A stretch of 64,000 bases of DNA from Dyella_A ginsengisoli (GTDB lineage: Bacteria; Pseudomonadota; Gammaproteobacteria; Xanthomonadales; Rhodanobacteraceae), in NCBI RefSeq assembly GCF_044904665.1, contig NZ_JADIKM010000002.1:62001-126000 (forward strand), in the 5' to 3' direction. Positions within the stretch are counted from its first letter, which is position 1, and each line of letters opens with the position of its first letter. A program made the position numbers and the translations under genes. Shown piece after piece: positions 8,651 to 17,500 of the stretch. The notes under the pieces are model-generated. The model ran no database searches. It was not told the DNA's origin and worked only from the letters and a program-made list of their open reading frames with translations.

Positions 8651-9592
8651 ATGAACTACCGCCACGCCTTCCACGCCGGCAACTTCGCCGACGTTCTCAA
8701 GCACACCGTGCTGCTGGCGCTGATCGAGGCGCTGAAAACCAAGCCCGCTCCGTTTGCCTACATCGACACGCACGCCGGCAGCGGCTGCTACGCGCTGGAC
8801 GGGCGCGAGGCGGGCAAGACCGGCGAGTACAAGGACGGCATCCACCGCCTGCTGTTTCCCGACATGGGCGCCACCGACGCCGCCTCGGCCGCGCTGCCGC
8901 CGCTGCTGCGCCGCTGGCTGGACGACATCCTCGCCCTGCCCGGCAACGAGGACGGCCTGAAGCTCTATCCCGGCTCGCCGCTGCAGGCGGCCCGTGCGCT
9001 GCGCGAGGGCGACAGCGCACAGTTGTGCGAACTGCATCCGGAAGAGGCCGCGCGCCTGCGCGAGCTGTTCCATCGCGACGCGCGCGTGCACGTGCATCAC
9101 CGCAACGGCTACGAGGCGCTGAAGGCGCTGGTGCCGCCGAAGGAGAAGCGCGGCCTGGTGCTGATCGACCCGCCGTACGAGGCGCAGGAAGCCGAGTACC
9201 GGCTGATCGAGCAGGCACTGAAGGGGGCGATCGAGCGCTGGCCCACCGGCATCTACGCGGTGTGGTACCCGATCAAGCTGCGCAGCCAGGTGCAGCCGTT
9301 CCTGCGCGGCCTGCAGCACGGCATCGCCCGCCGCGTGCTGCGCGCCGAGCTGCTGGTGCATCCGGACGACTCGCCGCTGCGCCTCAACGGCTCCGGCATG
9401 GTGATCCTCAACGCGCCGTGGAACCTCGACCAGGCCCTGCGCGAGCCGCTGCGGGCGATGGCGCGGCTGCTCGGCCAGGGCCAGCCGGCCGAATGGAAGC
9501 TGGACTGGCTGGCCAACGACAGCGCCGAGGCGATCGCCGCGGCCCCGCCGCCGCGTCGCCCGCCGCCGCCGCGTTCAGCCCGTCCGCGCTAA
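8651..9592 (+). CDS. rlmJ: 23S rRNA (adenine(2030)-N(6))-methyltransferase RlmJ
   Basis: 313 residues. The enzyme methylates A2030 of 23S rRNA using S-adenosylmethionine. The start MNYRHAFHAGNFADVLKH is the family hallmark; a SAM-binding stretch YIDTHAGSGCY is near residue 37 and the N6-adenine methyltransferase catalytic motif DPPY occurs near residue 175. Length exceeds the usual 280 or so because of a Pro/Arg-rich tail (PPPRRPPPPRSARPR), probably disordered. An EamA gene is directly upstream. Confidence 0.93.
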   Translation: MNYRHAFHAGNFADVLKHTVLLALIEALKTKPAPFAYIDTHAGSGCYALDGREAGKTGEYKDGIHRLLFPDMGATDAASAALPPLLRRWLDDILALPGNEDGLKLYPGSPLQAARALREGDSAQLCELHPEEAARLRELFHRDARVHVHHRNGYEALKALVPPKEKRGLVLIDPPYEAQEAEYRLIEQALKGAIERWPTGIYAVWYPIKLRSQVQPFLRGLQHGIARRVLRAELLVHPDDSPLRLNGSGMVILNAPWNLDQALREPLRAMARLLGQGQPAEWKLDWLANDSAEAIAAAPPPRRPPPPRSARPR

Positions 9593-9688
9593 GCTGCGCC
9601 CATGTCCAGTGCGGCGGTGCGCCTGCCGCGTTTGGACATCCATCGTGTCAGCGCCGTGCCATCCTGCCGCCCGTCAAGGAATCCCGCC

Positions 9689-10192
9689 ATGCGCCTCCTT
9701 CACCGCCCCCTGCTTGCCTCGATCGCGCTGCTGTCCCTGGCCGCCTGCGCGCCCGCACCGATCTACAAACCCGCGCCCGACGCGGTGGCCGCCGTGCCGT
9801 TCGAGGTGGCCCGCTCGCCGGAACGCTTTGCCAACGGCAGCGTGATCTGGGGCGGCCGCGTGGTTGGCGTCAACAACCTCGCCGACCGCAGCGAGATCGA
9901 GATTCTGGCCTACCCGCTCGATTCATCGCAGCGGCCGAAGGTGGGCGATACCGGCAACGGGCGCTTCATTGCCGTCATGCACGGTTTCGTCGAACCGATG
10001 GCCTACCCCGACGGCGCGCTGGTCACGGTGGCCGGCAAGCTCAACGGCAGCCGCGCGGGCAAGGTCGGCGAGGCCGACTACGTGTTTCCGCTGGTGAACG
10101 TGACGCAAGCGCACGCTTGGACGGCCGAAGAGATGCGGTCCGGCCGCAGCAACGTCCATTTCGGCGTGGGCCTGGGCGTCGGCATCCGCTGA
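9689..10192 (+). CDS. Slp family outer-membrane lipoprotein
   Basis: 167 residues with a signal peptide and lipobox SLAAC (cysteine about residue 20). The body carries the Slp-family pattern VIWGGRVVGVNNLADRSEIEILAYPLDSS-like start and RFIAVMHGFVEP, followed by a Gly-rich C-terminal end (GVGLGVGIR). In E. coli Slp is a starvation/acid-stress induced outer-membrane lipoprotein; the exact role is unclear. ATG at 9689 is preceded by AAGGA. It stands alone between rlmJ and a cation transporter. Confidence 0.8.
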   Translation: MRLLHRPLLASIALLSLAACAPAPIYKPAPDAVAAVPFEVARSPERFANGSVIWGGRVVGVNNLADRSEIEILAYPLDSSQRPKVGDTGNGRFIAVMHGFVEPMAYPDGALVTVAGKLNGSRAGKVGEADYVFPLVNVTQAHAWTAEEMRSGRSNVHFGVGLGVGIR

Positions 10193-10266
10193 AGCCCCAG
10201 GGCGCGGCGCAAGGAGCTGCGCCGCCGCTACACTGTGCGGCCGCAATCCGGTGATGGAACGCCCGC

Positions 10267-11175
10267 ATGTCCGGCCACGCCAATTCGCTCAAGGCGATCT
10301 TTCTCGCGCTCGGCGCGAACTTCGCGATCTTCGTGTCCAAGCTGGTGGCCGCACTGGTCACCGGCTCGGGCGCGATGCTGGCCGAGGCCGTGCATTCGCT
10401 GGCCGACTGCGGCAACCAGGGCCTGCTGCTGCTGGGCATCCGCCAGACCAAGCGGCCGCCGTCGGATGAGTTTCCGCTCGGCTGGGGCCGGGCGATGTAC
10501 TTCTGGTCGTTCCTGGTCGCCATCCTGCTGTTCAGCGTGGGCGGCATGTTTTCGGTCTACGAGGGCGTGCACAAGCTCGGCCATCCCGAGCCGCTGAAGT
10601 GGCCGTGGCTGGCGCTGGGCGTGCTGGTGTTCGGCATCGTCGCCGAGAGCATCTCGATGCGCGGTTGCATGCAGGAAGTGAACAAGGCACGCGGCGACCA
10701 GCCGCTGTGGACGTGGTTCCGCGAGACGCGTTCCAGCGAGCTGCTGGTGATCTTCGGCGAGGATCTCGCCGCGCTGTTCGGCCTGTGCCTGGCCGCATTG
10801 GCGATCGGTGCCACCATGCTCACCGGCAACCTGATGTATGACGCCATCGGTACGCTGGCCATCGGCGTGCTGCTGCTGGTGGTGGCGGTGCTGCTGGCGG
10901 TGGAAGTGAAGGCGCTGCTGATCGGCCAGGGCGTGGAGCCGCGCCGCCGCGCCGAGCTGCTCACGTTCCTCAAGAGCCGCCCGGAAGTGGCCGAGGTGCT
11001 CAACCTGATCACCCTGCAGATGGGCCCGGACGTGATGGTGGCGGTGAAGGCGAAGATGGAACCGGCCAGCTCCGACCGCGGCCTGATCGATGCAATCAAC
11101 GCAGTGGAAGCGGCGATGAAGGTCGAGTTCACCGACATCCGCTGGAGCTTCTTCGAGCCCGACGTCACCGACTGA
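10267..11175 (+). CDS. Cation diffusion facilitator (CDF) metal transporter, SLC30A9-like
   Basis: 302-residue inner-membrane metal/proton antiporter of the CDF superfamily. Six hydrophobic helices lie between about 10 and 215 and a cytoplasmic dimerisation domain at about 220-300 (LITLQMGPDVMVAVKAKME). Helix 2 keeps the CDF metal motif HxxxD as H43-SLA-D47. In helix 5, where most members repeat HxxxD, this protein has FGEDLAALFG, the pattern of the SLC30A9/ZnT9 branch. Metal is probably Zn, Mn or Co/Ni; the sequence does not decide. ATG at 10267. Confidence 0.85.
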   Translation: MSGHANSLKAIFLALGANFAIFVSKLVAALVTGSGAMLAEAVHSLADCGNQGLLLLGIRQTKRPPSDEFPLGWGRAMYFWSFLVAILLFSVGGMFSVYEGVHKLGHPEPLKWPWLALGVLVFGIVAESISMRGCMQEVNKARGDQPLWTWFRETRSSELLVIFGEDLAALFGLCLAALAIGATMLTGNLMYDAIGTLAIGVLLLVVAVLLAVEVKALLIGQGVEPRRRAELLTFLKSRPEVAEVLNLITLQMGPDVMVAVKAKMEPASSDRGLIDAINAVEAAMKVEFTDIRWSFFEPDVTD

Positions 11176-11184
11176 CGGGGCGGC

Positions 11185-11577
11185 TCAACCCTTGGGCTGC
11201 AGCAGGTCCCAGCGGTTGCCGTACAGATCCTCGAACACCACCACGGTGGCGTAGACCTCCTCGCGCGGATCATCCAGGAAGCGCACGCCGGCCTCCTGCA
11301 TGCGGCGGTAGTCGCCCCAAAAGTCGTCGGTCGCCAGGAACAGGAATACGCGCCCGCCCGCCTGGTTGCCGATGGCGGCGCGCTGCTCCGGCGTCACCGC
11401 ACGCGCCAGCAGCAGACCGGTGCCCCGCGAACCGCGCGGGGCGATCACCACCCAGCGCTTGTCGCCGCCCAGCGGCGTATCCTCCCTCAGGTCGAAGCCG
11501 GCGATGCGCACGTACCAGTCGATGGCCTCGTCGTAGTCGTGCACCACAAGACTGAGCTGGGCGAGGGTCTGGGGCAT
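11185..11577 (-). CDS. VOC (glyoxalase/bleomycin-resistance) family protein
   Basis: 130 residues. Two beta-alpha-beta-beta-beta modules are visible, starting LAQLSLVVHDYDEAIDWYVRIAGF and ending VVVFEDLYGNRWDLLQP, the typical glyoxalase-I-like fold with a C-terminal Glu/Asp-Gly-Asn motif. The position of the metal-binding His is conservative in the first strand (VVHD). Substrate unknown. ATG at 11575-11577; the open frame further upstream has no family similarity. Convergent with the CDF gene, 9 bp apart. Confidence 0.8.
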   Translation of the reverse strand: MPQTLAQLSLVVHDYDEAIDWYVRIAGFDLREDTPLGGDKRWVVIAPRGSRGTGLLLARAVTPEQRAAIGNQAGGRVFLFLATDDFWGDYRRMQEAGVRFLDDPREEVYATVVVFEDLYGNRWDLLQPKG

Positions 11578-11739
11578 GGTGCGGTCCGCTGTGGTTGGTT
11601 GCCGCAGCGCGGCGGGAAGGGAAGAACCATCATCGCACGGACGCCCGGGAAACCGCCTCACACAAGGCTCCAAAGGCGGATGCCGGACCATACCAGTGCG
11701 CCCGACATTCATGCTGCATCGCACTAAATACGGTAAAGT

Positions 11740-12366
11740 ATGGACATGAACGCCCAGCTTGCCATGCTCCCGACTACCCTCGCCGCCGCCCTCGGGGCGA
11801 TGCCGCCGCGCAGTGCGGAACGCTTCGCTCCACGCCTTGCCGGCGGCACGCCCGCCAGCCACGGTGAGCCCGTGCGCACCCACGACGGCCGCAGCCTGTT
11901 CCTGCGCGGCATCCGCCCGGACGACGTGGCCGCGCTGCAGCGCTGCTTCACGCGGCTATCGCCGGAAGACATCCGCCGCCGCTTCCTGCACGCGATGTCC
12001 GAGCTGCCTGATTCGATGGCGCATCGCCTGTGCAACATCAATCCGGCGCTGGAGACCGCCTTCGTGCTGATGGACGAGTCGGTGGAGCCGGCCGAGATGC
12101 GCGGCGTGGGCCGCATCTACGTCGACGAGTCGGCCGACAGCGCCGAGTTCTCGGTGCTGGTGGAACACGACTGGAGCCGCCGCGGCCTGGGCGCCCTGCT
12201 GATGCAGCGCCTGGTCGACGACTGCCGCCGCCGCGGCCTGCACGAGATATGGGGCTACGTGCTGATGGAAAACCGCCCGATGCTGGAGCTGTGCAAGGAG
12301 CTCGGCTTCCAGCGGCGACCGGCCATCGACGAACCCGGCACCGCACAGATCTCGCTCAAGCTCTAG
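11740..12366 (+). CDS. GNAT family N-acetyltransferase (Pat-type domain)
   Basis: 208 residues. After a poorly conserved Ala/Pro-rich N-terminus (1-45) the acetyltransferase domain begins at LFLRGIRPDDVAALQRCFTR, resembling the GNAT module at the C-terminus of protein lysine acetyltransferases (Pat/YfiQ) and its stand-alone relatives. The acetyl-CoA binding motif is RRGLGALLMQRL (about residues 147-158) and the closing strand-helix is MENRPMLELCKELGF. ATG at 11740 or 11746 is possible; neither has a clear ribosome site. Substrate unknown. A REP pair follows its stop. Confidence 0.8.
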   Translation: MDMNAQLAMLPTTLAAALGAMPPRSAERFAPRLAGGTPASHGEPVRTHDGRSLFLRGIRPDDVAALQRCFTRLSPEDIRRRFLHAMSELPDSMAHRLCNINPALETAFVLMDESVEPAEMRGVGRIYVDESADSAEFSVLVEHDWSRRGLGALLMQRLVDDCRRRGLHEIWGYVLMENRPMLELCKELGFQRRPAIDEPGTAQISLKL

Positions 12367-12374
12367 CCGCGCAC

Positions 12375-12460
12375 CTGTAGGAGCCCGCTTGCGGGCGATG
12401 CTCTTGGCTCTGCATGTCGAATCAGAGCGAAAGGCATCGCCCGCAAGCGGGCTCCTACAG
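12375..12460. repeat. REP pair (REPIN-like): perfect 27-bp inverted repeat
   Basis: Arms 12375-12401 and 12434-12460 are perfect reverse complements; each contains the REP-type core GTAGGAGCCCGCTTGCGGGC, itself a hairpin. Such pairs are dispersed in pseudomonad and xanthomonad intergenic DNA and moved by RAYT transposases. Lies between a GNAT gene and mfd; could also act as transcription terminator or mRNA-stabilising structure, though no U-tract follows. Confidence 0.75.
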
Positions 12461-12565
12461 CGGTGGACGCGGCTGCAAGCTGCCGCCCGGCCCGCCGGCA
12501 CGCTCGCAGTACACTTGTGCGCTTTACCCGCGCGTCCCGCGCGTCGACGAGCCCCGCGCCAGTCC

Positions 12566-15500
12566 ATGCCCGCTTCCAGCCCCACGATCACCCACCCGCC
12601 GCTTCCCACCACGCCGCGCCAGCGCCGCTACTGGACGCCGCCGCACGGCTCCGCGCGCGCGCTGCTGATCGCCGAGGCGGCGCGTTCGCACAGCGGCCTG
12701 CTGGTGGCGGTGACGCGCGATACCCAGCGTGCGTCCGCGCTGGAGGACGAGCTCAAGCTGTTTGCCGGCAACCTGCCGGTGCTGCACTTCCCGGACTGGG
12801 AAACCCTGCCCTACGACATCTTCAGTCCTCACTCGGACATCGTCTCGCAGCGGATCGCCACGCTGTACCGGCTGCCCTCGGTGAGCCGCGGCGTGCTGGT
12901 GGTGCCGGTGGCCACGCTGATGCAGCGCATCGCCCCGCGCAGCCACATCACCGGCGCCGGCCTGATGCTGGCCAGGGGCCAGAAGCTGGATCTGCTGGCC
13001 GAGCAGCGCCGGCTGGAGTCGGCCGGCTACCGCTACGTGCCGCAGGTGGCCGAGGCGGGTGACTTCGCCGTGCGCGGCGCGCTGATCGACATCTTCCCGA
13101 TGGGCGCGGCCGAGCCTTACCGCATCGAGCTGTTCGACGACGAGATCGAGTCGATCCGCAGCTTCGATCCGGAGACGCAGCGCTCGCAGCAGCCGGTGGA
13201 AAAGGTGGAGCTGCTGCCCGGCCGCGAGTTCCCGCTTACCGAGAACGCCGCCAAAGATTTCCGCACGCGCCTGCGCGAGCGCTTCCCGATCGACATCCGC
13301 CGCTGTCCGCTTTACCAGGACATGAAGGAGGGCGTGACGCCCGGCGGCATCGAGTACTACCTGCCGCTGTTCTTCGAGCAGACCGCCACGCTGTTCGATT
13401 ACCTCGCCAGCGATGCATTGTTCGTGCTGGGCGAAGGGGCCGGCGAGGCGGCCGAGCAGTTCTGGACGCAGACCGCCGAACGCTACGACCAGCGCGCGCA
13501 CGACATCGAGCGTCCGGTGCTGCCGCCCGCCGAGCTCTACCTCTCGCCGGAGCAATTGCGCGAGCAGTGGAACAAACGCCTGCGCGTGGAGATCGTCCCC
13601 TCCGGCCACGAACACAGCGTTGACGCCGGCACCCAGCCGGCGCCCGAGGTGCCGCTGAACCGCAAGGGCGAGGAGCCCGGCACGTCGCTGCGACACTTCC
13701 TCGCCAGCTACAAGGGCCGCGTGCTGGTCGCCGCCGATTCGGCGGGGCGGCGTGAGTCGCTGATCGAGCAGCTGGCGGCGGCGGGGATGAAGCCGACGAA
13801 CGTGGAGAGCTGGAGCGCATTCCTCGGAGTGGCCGCGCCTGCTCCCTCTCCCCTGACGCAGTCGGGGGAGAGGGCTGGGGTGAGGGGGGCTTCTGGCTCC
13901 GCTCACCTCGAGAGCAAGAGCGGCCCCCTCACCCCAACCCTCTCCCCCGGCGTGGCCGGGGGAGAGGGAGCCGCATCACGCAAGGCCGGGGCAGAGGGAG
14001 TAGAGACCCGCTTCGCCATCACCATCGCCCCGCTGGAGCAGGGCTTCGCGCTGAGCAAGCCGGCCATCACCGTGCTCACCGAGCGCGAACTGTTCGGCGA
14101 GCGCGTGCGCAGCGAGCGCAAGCGCCGGCGCGGCCAGGCGCGCGATCCGGACGCGATCATCCGCGACCTCACCGAGCTCTCGATCGGCTCGCCGATCGTG
14201 CACGTCGACCACGGCGTGGGCCGCTACCAGGGTCTGGAGTCGATGGAGCTCGGCGGCATGCAGGGCGAGTTCCTGATCATCGAGTACGCCAAGGGCGACA
14301 AGCTGTACGTGCCGGTGGCGCAGCTCGGCCTGGTCAGCCGCTACTCCGGCACCGCACCGGAGCTGGCGCCGCTGCATTCGCTGGGCGGCGATGCGTGGGA
14401 ACGCGCGCGCCGGAAGGCCGCTGAGAAAGTGCGCGACGTCGCCGCCGAGCTGTTGGCGATCTACGCCCAGCGCGAGGCGCGCGGCGGCGAGTCGATGGCC
14501 GTCGATCGCCAGCTGGTGGAGGAATTCGGCGCCAGCTTCCCGTTTGAGGAAACGCCCGACCAGGAACAGGCGATCGACGCGGTGCTGGCGGACCTCGCAG
14601 CACCGCGCGCGATGGACCGGGTGATCTGCGGCGACGTGGGCTTCGGCAAGACCGAAGTCGCCCTGCGCGCCGCCTTCGCCGCCGCCACCGCCGGCAAGCA
14701 GGTCGCCGTGCTGGTGCCGACCACGCTGCTCGCGCAGCAGCACTATCGCAACTTCGCCGATCGCTTCGCCGACTGGCCGGTGAAGGTGGACGTGCTCTCG
14801 CGCTTCCGCTCCACCAAGGACGTCAACGAGGCGCTCAAGCGCCTCGCCGACGGCCAGATCGACGTGATCGTGGGCACCCACAAGCTGCTGCAGCCGGACA
14901 TCAAGTTCAAGAACCTCGGCCTGGTGGTGGTGGACGAGGAACAGCGCTTCGGCGTGCGCCAGAAGGAGCAGCTGAAGAAGCTGCGCGCGGAGGTCGACCT
15001 GCTGACCATGACCGCCACGCCGATCCCGCGCACGCTGAACATGGCGATGGCCGGCCTGCGCGACCTGTCGCTGATCACCACGCCGCCGGCGCACCGCATG
15101 GCGGTGCGCACCTTCGTGGCGGCATGGGATCCGGCAACGATCCGCGAGGCGTTTCAGCGCGAGCTGTCGCGCGGTGGACAGGTGTACTTCCTGCACAACG
15201 AGGTCGAGTCGATCGAGCGCACCGCGCGCGAGCTGCAGGAGCTGATTCCCGAGGCGCGCATCGGCATCGCCCACGGCCAGATGCCCGAGCGCGAGCTGGA
15301 AAGCGTGATGGCGGATTTCCATCGCCAGCGCTTCAACGTGCTGGTGTGCACCACGATCATCGAAACCGGCATCGACATTCCCACGGCCAACACGATCATC
15401 ATCAACCGCGCCGACCGCTTCGGCCTGGCGCAGCTGCATCAGCTGCGCGGTCGCGTCGGCCGCTCGCACCACCGCGCGTATGCCTACCTGGTGGTGCCGG

Positions 15501-16195
15501 ACCGCAAGTCGATGACACCCGATGCCGAGAAGCGGCTGGAAGCGCTGGCCTCGCTGGAGGAACTGGGCGCCGGCTTCACGCTGGCCACCCACGACCTGGA
15601 GATCCGCGGCGCCGGCGAGCTGCTGGGCGACGAGCAGTCCGGCCAGATCCAGGAGATCGGCTTCGGCCTCTACACCGAGCTGCTCGACCGCGCCGTGCGC
15701 GCGCTGAAGAGCGGCAAGGTGCCGGATTTCGACCTCAGCTCCGAGCACGAGACCGAGGTCGAGCTGCACCTGCCGGCATTGATCCCGGACGACTACCTGC
15801 CCGACGTGCACGCGCGCCTGACGCTGTACAAGCGTATCGCCAGCGCCAAGAGCGACGAGCACCTGCGTGACCTGCAGGTGGAGATGATCGATCGCTTCGG
15901 CCTGCTGCCCGAGCCGACCAAGACGCTGTTCGCGCTGGCCACGCTCAAGCTGATGGCCACGCCGCTGGGCATCCGCAAGCTGGACTTCGGCCCGAACGGC
16001 GGGCGCATCCTGTTCCGCGAGAAGCCCGAGGTGGATCCGCTGCTGATCATCAAGCTGATCCAGAGCTTGCCGCGGGTCTACAAGCTGGAAGGCCAGGACA
16101 AGCTGAAGGTGACGCTGGACCTGCCCGGCACCACCGAGCGCATCCGCAGCGCGCAGGAAGTGCTGATCATGCTCGGCGCGCGGCGGCCGTCCTGA
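12566..16195 (+). CDS. mfd: Transcription-repair coupling factor Mfd, with in-frame repeat insertion
   Basis: 1209 residues, about 50 more than xanthomonad homologues. Mfd removes RNA polymerase stalled at lesions and recruits UvrA. Regions in order: UvrB-homology D1-D2 (about 1-400; LKLFAGNLPVLHFPDWETLPYD, PQVAEAGDFAVRGALIDIFP), D3, RNA-polymerase interaction domain (DLTELSIGSPIVHVDHGVGR from about 530), SF2 translocase with Walker A GDVGFGKTEVALRA, DEEQ box VVVDEEQRFGVRQKE, TATPIPRTL and GRVGR motif, and a C-terminal TRCF domain. Residues about 425-480, in D3 ahead of ETRFAITIAPLEQGFAL, are encoded by a palindromic repeat and look like Pro/Ser/Gly filler (SPLTQSGERAG...). Reading frame is kept. 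Start ATG 12566 fits the family N-terminus. Confidence 0.95.
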   Translation: MPASSPTITHPPLPTTPRQRRYWTPPHGSARALLIAEAARSHSGLLVAVTRDTQRASALEDELKLFAGNLPVLHFPDWETLPYDIFSPHSDIVSQRIATLYRLPSVSRGVLVVPVATLMQRIAPRSHITGAGLMLARGQKLDLLAEQRRLESAGYRYVPQVAEAGDFAVRGALIDIFPMGAAEPYRIELFDDEIESIRSFDPETQRSQQPVEKVELLPGREFPLTENAAKDFRTRLRERFPIDIRRCPLYQDMKEGVTPGGIEYYLPLFFEQTATLFDYLASDALFVLGEGAGEAAEQFWTQTAERYDQRAHDIERPVLPPAELYLSPEQLREQWNKRLRVEIVPSGHEHSVDAGTQPAPEVPLNRKGEEPGTSLRHFLASYKGRVLVAADSAGRRESLIEQLAAAGMKPTNVESWSAFLGVAAPAPSPLTQSGERAGVRGASGSAHLESKSGPLTPTLSPGVAGGEGAASRKAGAEGVETRFAITIAPLEQGFALSKPAITVLTERELFGERVRSERKRRRGQARDPDAIIRDLTELSIGSPIVHVDHGVGRYQGLESMELGGMQGEFLIIEYAKGDKLYVPVAQLGLVSRYSGTAPELAPLHSLGGDAWERARRKAAEKVRDVAAELLAIYAQREARGGESMAVDRQLVEEFGASFPFEETPDQEQAIDAVLADLAAPRAMDRVICGDVGFGKTEVALRAAFAAATAGKQVAVLVPTTLLAQQHYRNFADRFADWPVKVDVLSRFRSTKDVNEALKRLADGQIDVIVGTHKLLQPDIKFKNLGLVVVDEEQRFGVRQKEQLKKLRAEVDLLTMTATPIPRTLNMAMAGLRDLSLITTPPAHRMAVRTFVAAWDPATIREAFQRELSRGGQVYFLHNEVESIERTARELQELIPEARIGIAHGQMPERELESVMADFHRQRFNVLVCTTIIETGIDIPTANTIIINRADRFGLAQLHQLRGRVGRSHHRAYAYLVVPDRKSMTPDAEKRLEALASLEELGAGFTLATHDLEIRGAGELLGDEQSGQIQEIGFGLYTELLDRAVRALKSGKVPDFDLSSEHETEVELHLPALIPDDYLPDVHARLTLYKRIASAKSDEHLRDLQVEMIDRFGLLPEPTKTLFALATLKLMATPLGIRKLDFGPNGGRILFREKPEVDPLLIIKLIQSLPRVYKLEGQDKLKVTLDLPGTTERIRSAQEVLIMLGARRPS
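13841..13971. repeat. Palindromic CCCTCTCCCC/GGGGAGAGGG repeat inside mfd
   Basis: Two inverted arms, 13841-13889 and 13922-13971, each begin or end with CTCCCTCTCCC or its complement and contain an inner hairpin (GGGGGAGAGGG with CCCTCTCCCC) plus GGGGTGAGGGGG / CCCCCTCACCCC. It has the look of the dispersed palindromic repeats usually found between genes in high-GC proteobacteria, but here it lies within coding sequence and is translated. A partial further copy (GCCGGGGCAGAGGGAG) follows at about 13985-14000. Confidence 0.7.
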
Positions 16196-16226
16196 GGCGA
16201 TCCGGCAAGGGCTTGCGGCCGTCCGG

Positions 16227-17207
16227 CTACAAGCTGGCGCCAATCGCCCGCGCCATCGCCGCCCCGCTCTGGAACGCGTTTTCCACGCGCGCGCCGAGGC
16301 ACCAGTCACCGCCCACCCACAGGCGCGCGGAGACATCGGCGAGCATCGGCTGGCCGAGTGGCCGGGTGGTCATCGCGTAACGCCAGCGATGGGCTTGGGC
16401 AAAGGCCATCGGCGGCAGCACCACGCCCGTCTGTTCGGCCAGGGCCGCCCGCATCAGCGCCAGGATGTCTTCCGGCGCGCGTTCCAGATGAGCGGTGCTC
16501 CAGTGTGGCGCGGCGTGGACGAGCCAGCGGTCGCTGCGGCCGACGAGTCCGGCGCGGCTGGACTCGCAGGCGATCCAGCCGATCGGGCCCGCGTCGAAGC
16601 GCGCGGCCTCGAACGGCACGTCCCACGGCGCGTCGAAGGCGAGCATTGCCGCCCAGCACGGTGCGATGCCGACACTATCCAGCGCGTCGGTGAGCGACGA
16701 AACATTGGCCAGCAGCGCACCGGCCTGCGGTGCGGGCGCGGTGATGACGACGGCGTCGAAGATTTCCACGAGTTCCTGCTCGGCCAGCCGCAGCTCCCAC
16801 CGACCCGCGTGCCGGCGCAGTGAACTTGCGGTGGCGCGCAGGCGGATATCCAGCGGAGCGGCGAGCGGCCTGACCAGCGCACTCATGCCGGACGTACCGA
16901 TCCACCACGTGTGTGCGGGATGCGGAGCATCCTCGGGCAGGCGCGGCGACCACGCGGCGGCGGCGCCGGAGCGCTGCAAGGTTTCCAGCAGGTCGACAAA
17001 GGCCGGATCGCGGGCGGTAACGAACTGCGCGCCGTGATCGTACGCGTCTCCGCTGTCGGTGCGGCGCGTGGCCAGACGCCCACCGATGCCGCGGCTCTTC
17101 TCGAAGATCACCGGTGACCAGCCCTGCTGGCGCAGCTGGTGTGCGCACGTGAGGCCGGCCATGCCGGCGCCAATGATGGCGATGCGGGGGGATGCGTGGT
17201 CGGGCAT
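16227..17207 (-). CDS. Renalase-like FAD-dependent oxidoreductase
   Basis: 326 residues. N-terminal dinucleotide-binding motif IAIIGAGMAGLTCAHQL (GxGxxG, residues 8-25), followed by IFEKSRGIGGRLATRR, the arginine-rich signature of renalase-type flavoproteins, and the C-terminal FAD contact LWVGGDWCLGARVENAFQSG. Bacterial renalases oxidise the inactive 2- and 6-dihydro isomers of NAD(P)H, a metabolite-repair reaction; that this copy does so is inference from similarity. Ends 31 bp from the mfd stop (convergent). Start ATG at 17205-17207. Confidence 0.8.
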   Translation of the reverse strand: MPDHASPRIAIIGAGMAGLTCAHQLRQQGWSPVIFEKSRGIGGRLATRRTDSGDAYDHGAQFVTARDPAFVDLLETLQRSGAAAAWSPRLPEDAPHPAHTWWIGTSGMSALVRPLAAPLDIRLRATASSLRRHAGRWELRLAEQELVEIFDAVVITAPAPQAGALLANVSSLTDALDSVGIAPCWAAMLAFDAPWDVPFEAARFDAGPIGWIACESSRAGLVGRSDRWLVHAAPHWSTAHLERAPEDILALMRAALAEQTGVVLPPMAFAQAHRWRYAMTTRPLGQPMLADVSARLWVGGDWCLGARVENAFQSGAAMARAIGASL

Positions 17208-17500
17208 GCGACGCGCCTTGGAGTGACAGGCGAGTGTGGCATCGCGATACCGGAAGCGGGAATGCGGCGTGAGGTTGCAGGCGTCGGGTCGGAACGCCCT
17301 CTCGCTGCCTGGACCCTCTCACTTGCCCTGCCAGCGGCGGCAAGCCGATATCGCGTCAACGTCGCTTGCAGCCAGAGTGACGTGCTGGAATTTCCGTGTA
17401 GCGGAATGAGGGCGGCACTTCGCGCTGCCCCCCTCACTTTGGCCCCGCATCACGCCCCGGCCAGGCTCTCACCCCGGTGGCGAGAAGGTTCTCGGCAACT
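17208..17500. other. Intergenic stretch without recognised gene
   Basis: Lies upstream of the renalase-like gene and downstream of egtD. It holds C-rich, weakly palindromic sequence (CCCCCCTCACTTTGGCCCC near 17430) that may be a decayed copy of the repeat found in mfd. No convincing ORF, RNA or terminator is seen; the 203-residue plus-strand ORF crossing it runs antisense into both neighbours. Confidence 0.4.

Noticed and set aside
13976..16336. 786-residue minus-strand ORF opposite mfd
   Set aside because: Shadow of mfd codon bias; no recognisable domain.
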